Part shown: one piece after another, positions 1-7,139 of the stretch
How the letters are laid out: each line of letters begins with the position of its first letter
Position numbering within the stretch: the stretch's first letter is position 1
Assembly: GCA_910585995.1 (NCBI GenBank)
Contig: CAJUGG010000031.1
Coordinates: forward strand, 1-56,025
Length of the DNA stretch: 56,025 bases
Direction of reading: 5' to 3'
Source: an uncultured Lachnospiraceae bacterium
GTDB lineage: Bacteria > Bacillota > Clostridia > Lachnospirales > Lachnospiraceae
Notes under the pieces: generated by a model
Seen by the model: only the letters and a program-made list of their open reading frames with translations
Told to the model about the DNA's origin: nothing
The model's database searches: none
Made by a program: the position numbers and the translations under genes

Positions 1-199
1 CTCCAGTACCCTGGACCTGGAAATATTTCTGGCTGTTTCCCATCCAGAAATACTTCCGGGTACTGGATAAGCTTCCGCTGTTTGAATGTTCCGCTACAGC
101 TTCTCCAGTACCCTGGATCTGGAAATATTTCTGGCTGTTTCCCATCCAGAAATACTTCCGGGTACTGGATAAGCTTCCGCTGTTTGAATGTTCCGCTGT
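1..199 (-). repeat. Two tandem family-B intercistronic hairpins (102-bp period)
   Basis: Two nearly identical 102-bp units (one C/T difference seen, near 15-16 versus 117-118) lie just after the stop codon of the dehydrogenase at 203. Read on the minus strand, each unit has AGCGGAAGC, a stem-loop with complementary arms (CCGGAAGTATTTCTGG against the matching 3' arm), the loop ATGGGAAACAG, a 3'-side bulge AGATCC or AGGTCC, and the tail AGCGGAACATTC. The unit shares this plan with the elements near 1247-1352 and 31441-31546. The next gene of the operon would lie left of the window. Confidence 0.75.
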
Positions 200-202
200 T
201 TT

Positions 203-1234
203 TTAATATTGATACAGCAAATGCTCCCCATGTAAAAACCGCCGTACATCTGCTACGATCTGCCGTGTATGATTGACCAGTACATCTTCGGTTGCCCCTG
301 CAATATGTGGTGTGATCACCACATTGTCCAGTTCTGTCACATAAGGATGATTGCTCGCAAGCGGCTCGCTTGCATATACGTCAAATGCTGCTCCTGCAAT
401 CTTATGTTCTCTAAGCGCATCGATAAGAGCCTCTTCATCCAAGATCGCTCCTCTGGATGCATTAATAAAGTAGGCGGTAGGTTTCATGCAGGCAATCATC
501 TCGCGGCTGATACATCCTTTGGTCTCCTCTGTGATCTTCATATGACAGGTCACAAAATCAGACTCCTGCATTAGCTGCTTTAATGTCAGCGCCTTTCTGA
601 CGCCAAACTCTTCCACATCAATCTCTCCCACAAAAGGATCATAGATCAAAAGCTCCATCCCAATCGCCCGCGCGATCTTGCCCACTCTGCGTCCGATGCT
701 TCCATAGCCAACAATCCCCAGTGTCTTCCCGTGTAATTGTGTTCCTTTGAAGATCATATAAGGGGAGTCCATATTCATATCCCAGATCATATCCACTTTT
801 AGGCCATCTTTGGTCACTTTTTTGGCATCTGGATTGCCCGTGAATTTGCCTGCTTTTAAAGCACTGTAGGCCATGGGGATCTTTCTGGCGATGGACAGCA
901 TCAGGCCAATCGTCATCTCTGCTGTAGAATCTGAATTTCTGCCTGGAGTATACAGAACCGGAATCCCGCGCTCTTTTGCCGCTGCCATATCCACATTCAC
1001 TGGTGTCGCTCTGGTGCATGCAATCAACTTGAGATTGGGAGCGCTCTCGATGACTTTTCTGGTAATGTCGTCATAACTCGTGATAATCATATCCACATCT
1101 TTGGTCTTCTCGATAAGCTCCTCTTCCGACATCTTGGGAAGTCCAAGCGCCCAGCCGTCCTTCACCACCTCGCCCATCTCATACAAAGGCTTTAACTCCG
1201 CCTCATCATACTCCGCCGTAAAAAATATTTTCAT
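203..1234 (-). CDS. D-isomer-specific 2-hydroxyacid dehydrogenase (NAD-binding)
   Basis: Cytosolic oxidoreductase of the 2-hydroxyacid/phosphoglycerate dehydrogenase family, about 343 aa, near the usual length. The central Rossmann fold carries GIVGYGSIGRR. The catalytic residues are recognisable: Arg in NASRGAI, Glu in YASEP and His in ITPHIAG. The start at 1234 is chosen because AGGAGG lies 6 nt upstream; a longer in-frame reading to 1276 runs through the family-B hairpin and has no ribosome site. A stretch of roughly 20 residues before the Rossmann motif (WDMNMDSPYM) is unusual. It follows the FGGY kinase in one operon, separated only by the hairpin, and probably reduces or oxidises a hydroxyacid or keto-acid of that pathway. 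The exact substrate cannot be read from sequence. Confidence 0.88.
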   Translation of the reverse strand: MKIFFTAEYDEAELKPLYEMGEVVKDGWALGLPKMSEEELIEKTKDVDMIITSYDDITRKVIESAPNLKLIACTRATPVNVDMAAAKERGIPVLYTPGRNSDSTAEMTIGLMLSIARKIPMAYSALKAGKFTGNPDAKKVTKDGLKVDMIWDMNMDSPYMIFKGTQLHGKTLGIVGYGSIGRRVGKIARAIGMELLIYDPFVGEIDVEEFGVRKALTLKQLMQESDFVTCHMKITEETKGCISREMIACMKPTAYFINASRGAILDEEALIDALREHKIAGAAFDVYASEPLASNHPYVTELDNVVITPHIAGATEDVLVNHTRQIVADVRRFLHGEHLLYQY

Positions 1235-1246
1235 AAAATACCTCCT

Positions 1247-1352
1247 ATTTAAGTTCCGCTTCAGCCTCCTCAACACCCTGGATCTGGAAGGATTTTCTGC
1301 CGCTTCGCGTCATAAAATCCTTCCAGGTGTTGATACGGCTTCCGCTGATTTA
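1247..1352 (-). repeat. Family-B intercistronic hairpin between stop codon and ribosome site
   Basis: On the minus strand the element begins at the kinase stop codon (TAAATCAGCGGAAGC) and ends at the ribosome site of the dehydrogenase (GCGGAACTTAAATAGGAGG). Between them is a 12-bp apical stem TGGAAGGATTTT with its perfect partner, an apex CGCGAAGCG (GAA triloop closed by three G-C pairs), a 3' bulge GATCCAG and a 7-bp basal stem CAACACC/GGTGTTG. Confidence 0.75.
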
Positions 1353-2882
1353 CCCCTCCTGGCTAATCGCCTTGATTTTTTTATTCATCTGATGTCTGTA
1401 GTCCCAGATCTCCTGGTTATGTATTCTGACTTTTTTGTATAGTTCATAGATCAGATCATATTTTCTTTTGTTGGTGAGATCGGGGTGGTAGACTTGTCTA
1501 AAAGTACAGGCTTTTTTTACTGCCTCGTCATAATCCCGATAGAGTCCCTGCCTTACGCCAACCATCAGAGCCGCACCTTTGGCACCTAACTCTCTTCCTG
1601 CGGGAATCATGACTTTTAGGCCCATCACATCCGCGATCATCTGCGCCCATACGGGACTCTTGGCGCCGCCTCCTGCTAAAAATATCGTCGCGTCTTGGTC
1701 CACGTTCTGCAGGCAGTCCCGGATGGACATGCTGATGCCTTCGTATACTGCACGCACCAGATCACCTCTCGCAGTCACCTGACTGATACCGAAAAAACTG
1801 GCACGCGCATAAGGATGATAAAAAGGTGCACGCTCGCCTGCCACGCTGATATAGGGGTGATATACAACACCGCCACACCCCACAGGCGTACTGTCCACAA
1901 GCTTGTCAATCTCTTTAAAATCTTTCGTCAATGCAATATGCTCCAGCATCCAGTCAATATTGGGTGTTCCATTCAAAGTCGGCTGCAGCTCCACATACAG
2001 ATCTCCCAGCGGATGCTTCTCATACCGACTGTTCTCTGCGCCAAACTCGCAGTCCTCTTTTTTCAATACAATTTCATTGGCACAAGTCGTCCCTAAGATC
2101 ACGCAGACCTCTTTTTCATGAATGGCCCCAAGACCTATGGCAGTCGCAGAAGTATCCAGTGCGCCGGCGATCATAGGAAGTCCTCTCGGAAGTCCTACCT
2201 CATCTGCAAAAGAATCCAAAAGCGTCCCGACGATCTCATCTGAACGGACAGGGTCCGGCAGATAATCCCGATACTCGTACACCCCTAACTCCTTCATCAG
2301 CTCTTTTGCGATCTTCCCGCTCTGCACATCGATCAGTGAAGTCAGACTGTCCGTGATCTCCGTCTGGATCTTCCCCGTCATCTTATAACGGATCCAGTCC
2401 TTGCAGAACACCAGTTTGCTCGCCCGATCCAATACTTCTTTCCGATTCTCCTTCATCCATTTCAGCAGAATCATCTGATTGCCCAAAAGCGGCGGCGTCC
2501 CGGTCGTCCTGTGATACAGTTTTCCAATCTCCGGATGTTCCTTCGTCACTGCCCCCACTTCTGCCACTGCCCGGCCATCACACCATAAGATCGCATTCTG
2601 AACCGGATTTCCATTTTGATCCACGAGCCAGCAGCCTTCCCCTTGTCCGGCGATACCAACCCCGACCAGCTTCTCTGAATCTGCAGCCCTGGCATCCGCC
2701 ACTTCTTTTACGCATGCCTTCACATTTTCCCAGACTACATTCATATCCTGTTCCGCATGGTTGCCTCCAACATTCAACATCTCACTCTCACGGCTGGCCA
2801 CATAGATCTCCTGGCCCGCTTCGTCAAATAAGACCGCTTTTACATTGCTAGTACCCACATCAATCCCAAGAATATACCTCAT
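1350..2882 (-). CDS. FGGY-family carbohydrate kinase, erythritol-kinase (EryA)-like
   Basis: ATP-dependent sugar or polyol kinase of 510 aa, normal FGGY length. The N-terminal phosphate-binding motif is GIDVGTSNVKAVLFD, and the putative catalytic Asp lies in AGALDTSAT. The C-terminal ATPase lobe has FLAGGGAKSPVW and ELGAKGAALM. Segments such as GQGEGCWLVD, FCKDWIRYKMTG and VVYHPYISVAGERAPF resemble, from memory, EryA-type erythritol kinases more than xylulokinases; the exact substrate is inference. The gene lies 13 nt downstream of the SorC/EryD-like regulator and upstream of the dehydrogenase in one minus-strand operon. Its stop codon is immediately followed by a family-B hairpin. Confidence 0.85.
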   Translation of the reverse strand: MRYILGIDVGTSNVKAVLFDEAGQEIYVASRESEMLNVGGNHAEQDMNVVWENVKACVKEVADARAADSEKLVGVGIAGQGEGCWLVDQNGNPVQNAILWCDGRAVAEVGAVTKEHPEIGKLYHRTTGTPPLLGNQMILLKWMKENRKEVLDRASKLVFCKDWIRYKMTGKIQTEITDSLTSLIDVQSGKIAKELMKELGVYEYRDYLPDPVRSDEIVGTLLDSFADEVGLPRGLPMIAGALDTSATAIGLGAIHEKEVCVILGTTCANEIVLKKEDCEFGAENSRYEKHPLGDLYVELQPTLNGTPNIDWMLEHIALTKDFKEIDKLVDSTPVGCGGVVYHPYISVAGERAPFYHPYARASFFGISQVTARGDLVRAVYEGISMSIRDCLQNVDQDATIFLAGGGAKSPVWAQMIADVMGLKVMIPAGRELGAKGAALMVGVRQGLYRDYDEAVKKACTFRQVYHPDLTNKRKYDLIYELYKKVRIHNQEIWDYRHQMNKKIKAISQEG

Positions 2883-2895
2883 GCTTACCCCCTTC

Positions 2896-3828
2896 TTATT
2901 GATCCTCCATCACTTTTCTCGCTGTTGTTTCATCTATAATCAGCGTATCCACGCACCCCGTAAAGAGCACGGCACGAATCGCTTCTGCCTTTTCCTCCCC
3001 CGTCGCCACAACCACAGTATTATCAATCCTCTTCAGACACTCCATATCAGAAGTCAACAGCCGCTCCGTCAAAGGACAATCCTCATAACTCCCGTCCCTC
3101 CTGACCGGATTCATCGCAATATCCCCCACAAACCCCTGTTCCCTCAGCACCTGAATATCCTCTTTTGTAATATAATTCCTCGTGCACATCGTAGAAGACT
3201 CCGTCAATTCCCCCACGCCTAACACTGCCACATTACACTGTTTCATCATCTCATAAGAAGACCGCGTACACCGCTCCCGAAGCAGCCACTCCTTCGTCTT
3301 CGCATACTCCACAACCACCGGTGCATAAAACATATAGCTAGGACAATCTAACTTATTTGCCAGCTCTCTGGCAATCTCATCCGCCTTCTCCACCATCTTC
3401 CCCTCGTTCTGCACCCCCATAAGCTGTACCACCCGGCACTCATTCCTGCGCCGAAAACTCATCTGCTTCACCACTTCCGCCAACGTCTTCCCCCAAGAGA
3501 CCCCAATCACATCCCCCTGCTGAAGCGTCTCATCCAGATACTGCGCAGCCACATTAGCCACCTTATAGACCGCCGTCTCCCTCTCCCCATAATCCGTCGC
3601 CACCAACGCCTCCTTCAAGCCAAACCGCTCCTCCATCCGGCTCTCCAGCTCAATATGATCCCTCTCATATCCATGAATATTCACCGAGACAATCCCCATA
3701 TCCGGCAGCGCATGAATCATCTGATTCACCCTCTGCCTCGTAAAAGACAACCTCTTCGCAATCTCATCCTGCGTCATCCCCAACGTATAATACCAATACG
3801 CAATCTTCACATGCAAATTTCTCTCCAT
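2896..3828 (-). CDS. SorC/DeoR-family sugar-responsive regulator (EryD-like)
   Basis: Cytosolic transcription factor of about 310 aa. An N-terminal helix-turn-helix (residues about 18-40, TQDEIAKRLSFTRQRVNQM) precedes a SorC-type sugar-binding domain with the typical segments DVIGVSWGKTL and AVLGVGEL. The start at 3828 is preferred because AGGAGGGG lies just upstream; an upstream in-frame extension to 3915 crosses the promoter and operator. It is the first gene of an operon with the FGGY kinase and dehydrogenase, so it most likely controls that operon in response to a phosphorylated sugar or polyol. EryD of the Brucella erythritol operon belongs to the same family, which supports the erythritol-like reading. 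Confidence 0.87.
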   Translation of the reverse strand: MERNLHVKIAYWYYTLGMTQDEIAKRLSFTRQRVNQMIHALPDMGIVSVNIHGYERDHIELESRMEERFGLKEALVATDYGERETAVYKVANVAAQYLDETLQQGDVIGVSWGKTLAEVVKQMSFRRRNECRVVQLMGVQNEGKMVEKADEIARELANKLDCPSYMFYAPVVVEYAKTKEWLLRERCTRSSYEMMKQCNVAVLGVGELTESSTMCTRNYITKEDIQVLREQGFVGDIAMNPVRRDGSYEDCPLTERLLTSDMECLKRIDNTVVVATGEEKAEAIRAVLFTGCVDTLIIDETTARKVMEDQ

Positions 3829-3840
3829 CCGCCCCTCCTG

Positions 3841-3871
3841 TGACAAATGTAATTTCAAATTCCATTTGTAA
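3841..3871 (-). promoter_or_regulatory. Imperfect inverted repeat, candidate SorC operator
   Basis: The arms TGACAAATG (3841-3849) and CATTTGTAA (3863-3871) face each other around an AATTT/AAATT centre. The repeat lies between the SorC start codon and its promoter, which suits autorepression. Binding by the SorC protein is inferred from position only. Confidence 0.5.
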
Positions 3872-3875
3872 CCTA

Positions 3876-3903
3876 AGTATAACATTTTTTCAAATTTTGT
3901 CAA
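3876..3903 (-). promoter_or_regulatory. Sigma-A promoter of the SorC-kinase-dehydrogenase operon
   Basis: On the minus strand a -35 TTGACA (3898-3903) and -10 TATACT (3876-3881) are separated by 16 bp. They sit about 50 nt upstream of the start codon. Confidence 0.7.
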
Positions 3904-3960
3904 GTGTTCACCCAAAAACTACATAATAAAATCTAAATATCTAATAATCAGAAAATACCA

Positions 3961-3969
3961 CCCCCCCCC
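3961..3969. repeat. Homopolymeric C9 tract
   Basis: Nine consecutive C residues lie about 58 bp upstream of the SorC promoter -35 and 50 bp from the family-A element. No other function is visible in 3905-4020. Confidence 0.8.
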
Positions 3970-4020
3970 ACATACATCAAATAACAGGAAGTGCCACCTC
4001 AAAACCCCCCGCATACAAAA

Positions 4021-4209
4021 GCTGCCGCAAAACGGGGCTTCCTGTATCGCACAAATAGTGCTGTGTAGATTGGAGCGGACAGTCGGCAAAGTTTGTGTGG
4101 ATCAGGCGAACACGTTTATGTGTACGACTGAGACATACAAACTTTGCCGACTGTCCGATACACTCTATGCAGACATTTGTCGATACAGGGAGTCCCGTTT
4201 TGCGGCAGC
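4021..4209 (+). repeat. Family-A long hairpin element, copy A1
   Basis: A 189-nt inverted repeat. The outer arms (GCTGCCGCAAAACGGG with its exact partner, then CCTGTATCG/CGATACAGG) enclose a 130-nt core (4051-4180). The core starts ACAAATAGTGCTGTGTAGAT and ends with CTATGCAGACATTTGT. An inner 13-bp stem CGGCAAAGTTTGT and an apical stem with conserved CAGGCGAACAC lie inside it. The two stem differences are G.U wobbles if the plus strand is RNA. It occupies the gap between two minus-strand genes and reads opposite to them. Confidence 0.85.
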
Positions 4210-4240
4210 TCCCCCGGCGATAGCGCTCCCCCCTCGCCTC

Positions 4241-5263
4241 TCACCTCCCCACCATCTCTATCCCCCTATACTCCCTCTGTCCATACCTCCCCATCAGCTC
4301 TTCCTTCCACTTCTGCACCCTCTCCTCCTTCATCCCCGCCATCGCAACACCCCTCCAATGCCCATCTCCATCCTCCTCTGCAAACCCCTGATCATCCTTC
4401 CCCAGATAACAAAGCACATACCACTCCTCCCCGCTCTTCCCCAGATATGTATCCCCCTTTTTCCTGCTCTCATCTGCAATCCAGACCAAATCCTCCGTCG
4501 TCCGATCCCCCAGGTCAGCCCCCGATACATCCATAATCTCATAACAGTCCACACCCAGCACTTCTTTCGACACTCTCCGAAACTCCTCTTCCCCCTCAGT
4601 CTCCAAGATCACATCCGCTGCCTCATGCTGCTGCCCTACATACGCATACAGATAAGAGTACGTACTGTACTCATACAGATGCTCCTGATAATGCGCATAC
4701 AGTTCTTCCTCATCAAAACTACATCCCGCTGCCCAGTCCGCCTCATACGCCTGTGCTATCATTTCCTGTGTCAGAAGCCTGCGAAGTTCCTCCTCTTTAA
4801 TCCCGCTATCTGCCCTATGATACTCCACTCCCTGCTCCACCTGCATAAGCACCGCATCATCCGCCTGATATCCCTGTGCCACAGCCTCCTGACAGACAGC
4901 CGAGATCTCTGCAAGCCTCTCTTTTGCCTGCAATACTAAATAATCTCTCCAACTCATCTCCACATCCGTCAGCGGACACTCCTGCTCTGCCAGATCTTTC
5001 GTGGTATCTAGTCCCAATAACTGCCCATACCCCTGCATACTCTCCAGCAGAGCGCGATAAGCCGTATCATAATAATACTCCACCTCTGCGACCGTATACG
5101 TCTCTTCTCCTACCTGAAACGCCTTTCTCCCATCATTTAAAAACCCCAGGCGGGATATAATACTCCACAGAATCATCCCCAGCACCCCGACTGCCACTAG
5201 GATGCTTAAAACGACCATCTGCTGATTCTGCCTCTTTCTTTTCTCTGCCAACTTCTTTTCCAT
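4241..5263 (-). CDS. Membrane-anchored SurA/PpiC-like foldase-type protein
   Basis: Protein of 340 aa with a basic N-terminus (KKLAEKRKRQNQQ) and one transmembrane segment at about residues 15-37, followed by an extracytoplasmic region. The early FQVGEETYTVAEVEYYYD and the later helix-rich region resemble the N-terminal chaperone part of SurA/PrsA-type peptidyl-prolyl isomerases. I could not recognise a convincing parvulin catalytic domain, so enzymatic activity is uncertain. The gene stands alone between two hairpin-bearing gaps and starts 112 nt after the amidohydrolase gene ends. It may help fold secreted proteins at the membrane surface. Confidence 0.6.
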   Translation of the reverse strand: MEKKLAEKRKRQNQQMVVLSILVAVGVLGMILWSIISRLGFLNDGRKAFQVGEETYTVAEVEYYYDTAYRALLESMQGYGQLLGLDTTKDLAEQECPLTDVEMSWRDYLVLQAKERLAEISAVCQEAVAQGYQADDAVLMQVEQGVEYHRADSGIKEEELRRLLTQEMIAQAYEADWAAGCSFDEEELYAHYQEHLYEYSTYSYLYAYVGQQHEAADVILETEGEEEFRRVSKEVLGVDCYEIMDVSGADLGDRTTEDLVWIADESRKKGDTYLGKSGEEWYVLCYLGKDDQGFAEEDGDGHWRGVAMAGMKEERVQKWKEELMGRYGQREYRGIEMVGR

Positions 5264-5302
5264 CGTTACTCTCCTCCCACTGTCTCAGACCTAATTACAA
5301 GG

Positions 5303-5349
5303 CAGAACAAGGCTGCCGCATACAACTCTTTTGCGGCAACCCTGTTCTG
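5303..5349 (-). terminator. Hairpin in the amidohydrolase-foldase gap
   Basis: The arms CAGAACAAGGCTGCCGCA and TTGCGGCAACCCTGTTCTG form a stem of about 16 bp around a short loop, without a strong T run. It probably ends the upstream amidohydrolase operon. Its GCTGCCGCA tip matches the outer arm of family-A copy A1. A second small palindrome GTGCAC-n6-GTGCAC follows at about 5350-5367. Confidence 0.5.
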
Positions 5350-5375
5350 GTGCACATAACTGTGCACTTGTATAC

Positions 5376-6128
5376 TTACAGATTTAACTTGAAAATCCTC
5401 GCGGCATTTTTCCACATCACTTTTTCCAGATCATCCTCATTTTTGATGATCTGCCTGTATTTCGCCAGTTCCACCGGGATCTGGTCAAAATTGTCGGACG
5501 AGAACATGATCTTGTCACATCCCACCTGCTCGATCATATGTTTGACGGCATTAGTTCCGCACCAGCTAGGCTCTAAAAACACATTGTCCAGACTCTTTGC
5601 CAGGATCCTTGCCTGCTGATGAAAAGACTCCGAACCGGCATGTGCCAGGATCACCGGCACATCCGGATGATCTTTGGCCCCCTGATAGACACTCGCGGGA
5701 TCTGCAAAAGGAATCCCATTGCCTGTGTGAATCATCAGCGGCACCTGAAGCTCCCTGCACACTTCATAGACATAATAAGCATCTTTCGAGGACGGATGAC
5801 ACGCGTGTGCAATCGGCGTGATCTTGATCGCCACAAATCCCAGCTCTTTGATGCAGCGCACAGCCTCCTTATGATAATCTTCCGGATAAAAATGTGGATT
5901 GATGGACGCCATTCCAAAAAATTTCTTCTTCGGCCACATTTTTTTACAAAATGCTGCGATGCGGTCATGAATGACCTCATGATCTTTGAGATAGGGACGA
6001 GGAATAAAAGGCTGGATGATTCCTCCGTCAATCTCAAATCGCTCATAATATTTGATCAGTTCTTCTTCCGTATTGACTTCGTCAAATACCACATCTTCTC
6101 CTAGATGTACATGGGCATCAATAATCAA
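5376..6128 (-). CDS. Amidohydrolase-2 family metal-dependent hydrolase
   Basis: TIM-barrel hydrolase of 250 aa. The N-terminal metal motif is IDAHVHLGE (HxH). Later candidate ligands are His in MIHTGNG and VILAHAGS, and Asp in MFSSDNFDQIP. The family includes decarboxylases and sugar-lactone hydrolases. It is the last gene of the minus-strand operon with a ribose-type ABC importer, an ApnO-like dehydrogenase and a split transketolase, so a lactonase or decarboxylase step on a sugar acid is plausible, but the reaction cannot be fixed from sequence. It lies 21 nt after the permease gene. Confidence 0.8.
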   Translation of the reverse strand: MIIDAHVHLGEDVVFDEVNTEEELIKYYERFEIDGGIIQPFIPRPYLKDHEVIHDRIAAFCKKMWPKKKFFGMASINPHFYPEDYHKEAVRCIKELGFVAIKITPIAHACHPSSKDAYYVYEVCRELQVPLMIHTGNGIPFADPASVYQGAKDHPDVPVILAHAGSESFHQQARILAKSLDNVFLEPSWCGTNAVKHMIEQVGCDKIMFSSDNFDQIPVELAKYRQIIKNEDDLEKVMWKNAARIFKLNL

Positions 6129-6149
6129 TTTTATATCCCCCTTTCAGCT

Positions 6150-7139
6150 TTATGCTGTCGTCTTTTTGTATTTGTTCTCTCGTTTTTTCGTATTCTCTGA
6201 TGCGCCAATTAAGAGCACAATGATGATCAAAGCACCTTTTACCACGCTCTGAATACCTGCGTTGGCACCCATCAGCTGCATACACGAAATAATCAGATAT
6301 AAGAATAAAGACCCCACCAGCGTACCTGTGGTGTTGGCACGTCCGCCGGACATCAATGTACCTCCAACGACGATACATGCAATGCTCTCCATCTGATAGT
6401 TGTCTCCCATACCCAGATAAGCGCCTGTGACACGGGCCGAGATCAGAGCGCCTGCGATGCCTGACAGGACAGAGGCGGCAATATACGTCACCATCTCTGT
6501 CTTCACAATGGGTACACCCGCGAGCCTTGCTGCTTCCTGATTCTGTCCCATGGACAAGAGACTCTTGCCATAAGCCGTGGACGACAGTAAAAAATGCACC
6601 AGCACCGCTAACAGAATCACCAGCACCAGAATCACAGGAATCCCGGCCACCCGATAGGTCGCCACCCCTTTCAGTGCAGAAGGGATGGTAAATACATTAA
6701 AGTTATGGTCAATCAGCATTGTCGCTGTGACAATCATGTAGTTCATAGCCATGGTCGCAATGATCGCCGGAATCTTCAGATAGATCACCATGGAGCTGTT
6801 GAGACAGCCAACCACGATTCCCTCTAACACCACCACCAAAAGCGCTGGCAGAATCATGGCATTGGAACCGTTGCAAAGTCCCATACATGTATAGGCTCCC
6901 AGCGTAATCATGCCCGGTATGGACAGATCAATCGCTCCACGCCCGGTAGTAACCACTAACATCTGAGCCAGACCGGCAATCGCCAAAAAGGAAGCAGTAT
7001 AAGCATTGTCAATCAAGGAACGCAGGCTGATACCATTGCCAAACAGGCCCATCAGGACCCACAGTACCAGACACCCTGCCCCGGCAAACAGCCAGCTTCC
7101 ATTGCGTCCGATAAATGATCTTACTTTTGGATTATTCAT
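6150..7139 (-). CDS. Ribose/monosaccharide-type ABC transporter permease (RbsC-like)
   Basis: Hydrophobic protein of about 329 aa with eight or more membrane segments. It carries the BPD_transp_2 signature region (RLAGVPIVKTEMVTY and a glycine-rich IACIVVGGTLMSGGR) that contacts the ATPase. The start at 7139 overlaps the upstream stop as ATGA, the usual sign of translational coupling. A longer reading to 7280 lies inside the upstream gene. It probably pairs with the permease domain fused to the upstream ATPase to form a heteromeric pore for the sugar brought by the binding protein at 9734. Confidence 0.9.
   Translation of the reverse strand: MNNPKVRSFIGRNGSWLFAGAGCLVLWVLMGLFGNGISLRSLIDNAYTASFLAIAGLAQMLVVTTGRGAIDLSIPGMITLGAYTCMGLCNGSNAMILPALLVVVLEGIVVGCLNSSMVIYLKIPAIIATMAMNYMIVTATMLIDHNFNVFTIPSALKGVATYRVAGIPVILVLVILLAVLVHFLLSSTAYGKSLLSMGQNQEAARLAGVPIVKTEMVTYIAASVLSGIAGALISARVTGAYLGMGDNYQMESIACIVVGGTLMSGGRANTTGTLVGSLFLYLIISCMQLMGANAGIQSVVKGALIIIVLLIGASENTKKRENKYKKTTA

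Noticed and set aside
1..199. CRISPR-like array
   Set aside because: Only two long direct copies, each internally palindromic, without unique spacers.
4021..4209. Family A as integron attC sites
   Set aside because: Variable stems with conserved unpaired bases recall attC, but the usual R/L box GTTRRRY pattern, an integrase gene and cassette-like genes are absent.
4021..4209. Family A as plain intrinsic terminators
   Set aside because: Orientation varies relative to genes, A2 lies between divergent promoters, T runs are missing and the inner core is conserved.
4058..4939. Open frame on the plus strand starting in family-A copy A1 and running across the foldase gene
   Set aside because: It contains peptide CRLSDTLYADIC, which recurs wherever the repeat core is translated, and the rest is Pro/His/Ser-rich antisense of a real gene. 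There is no ribosome site.
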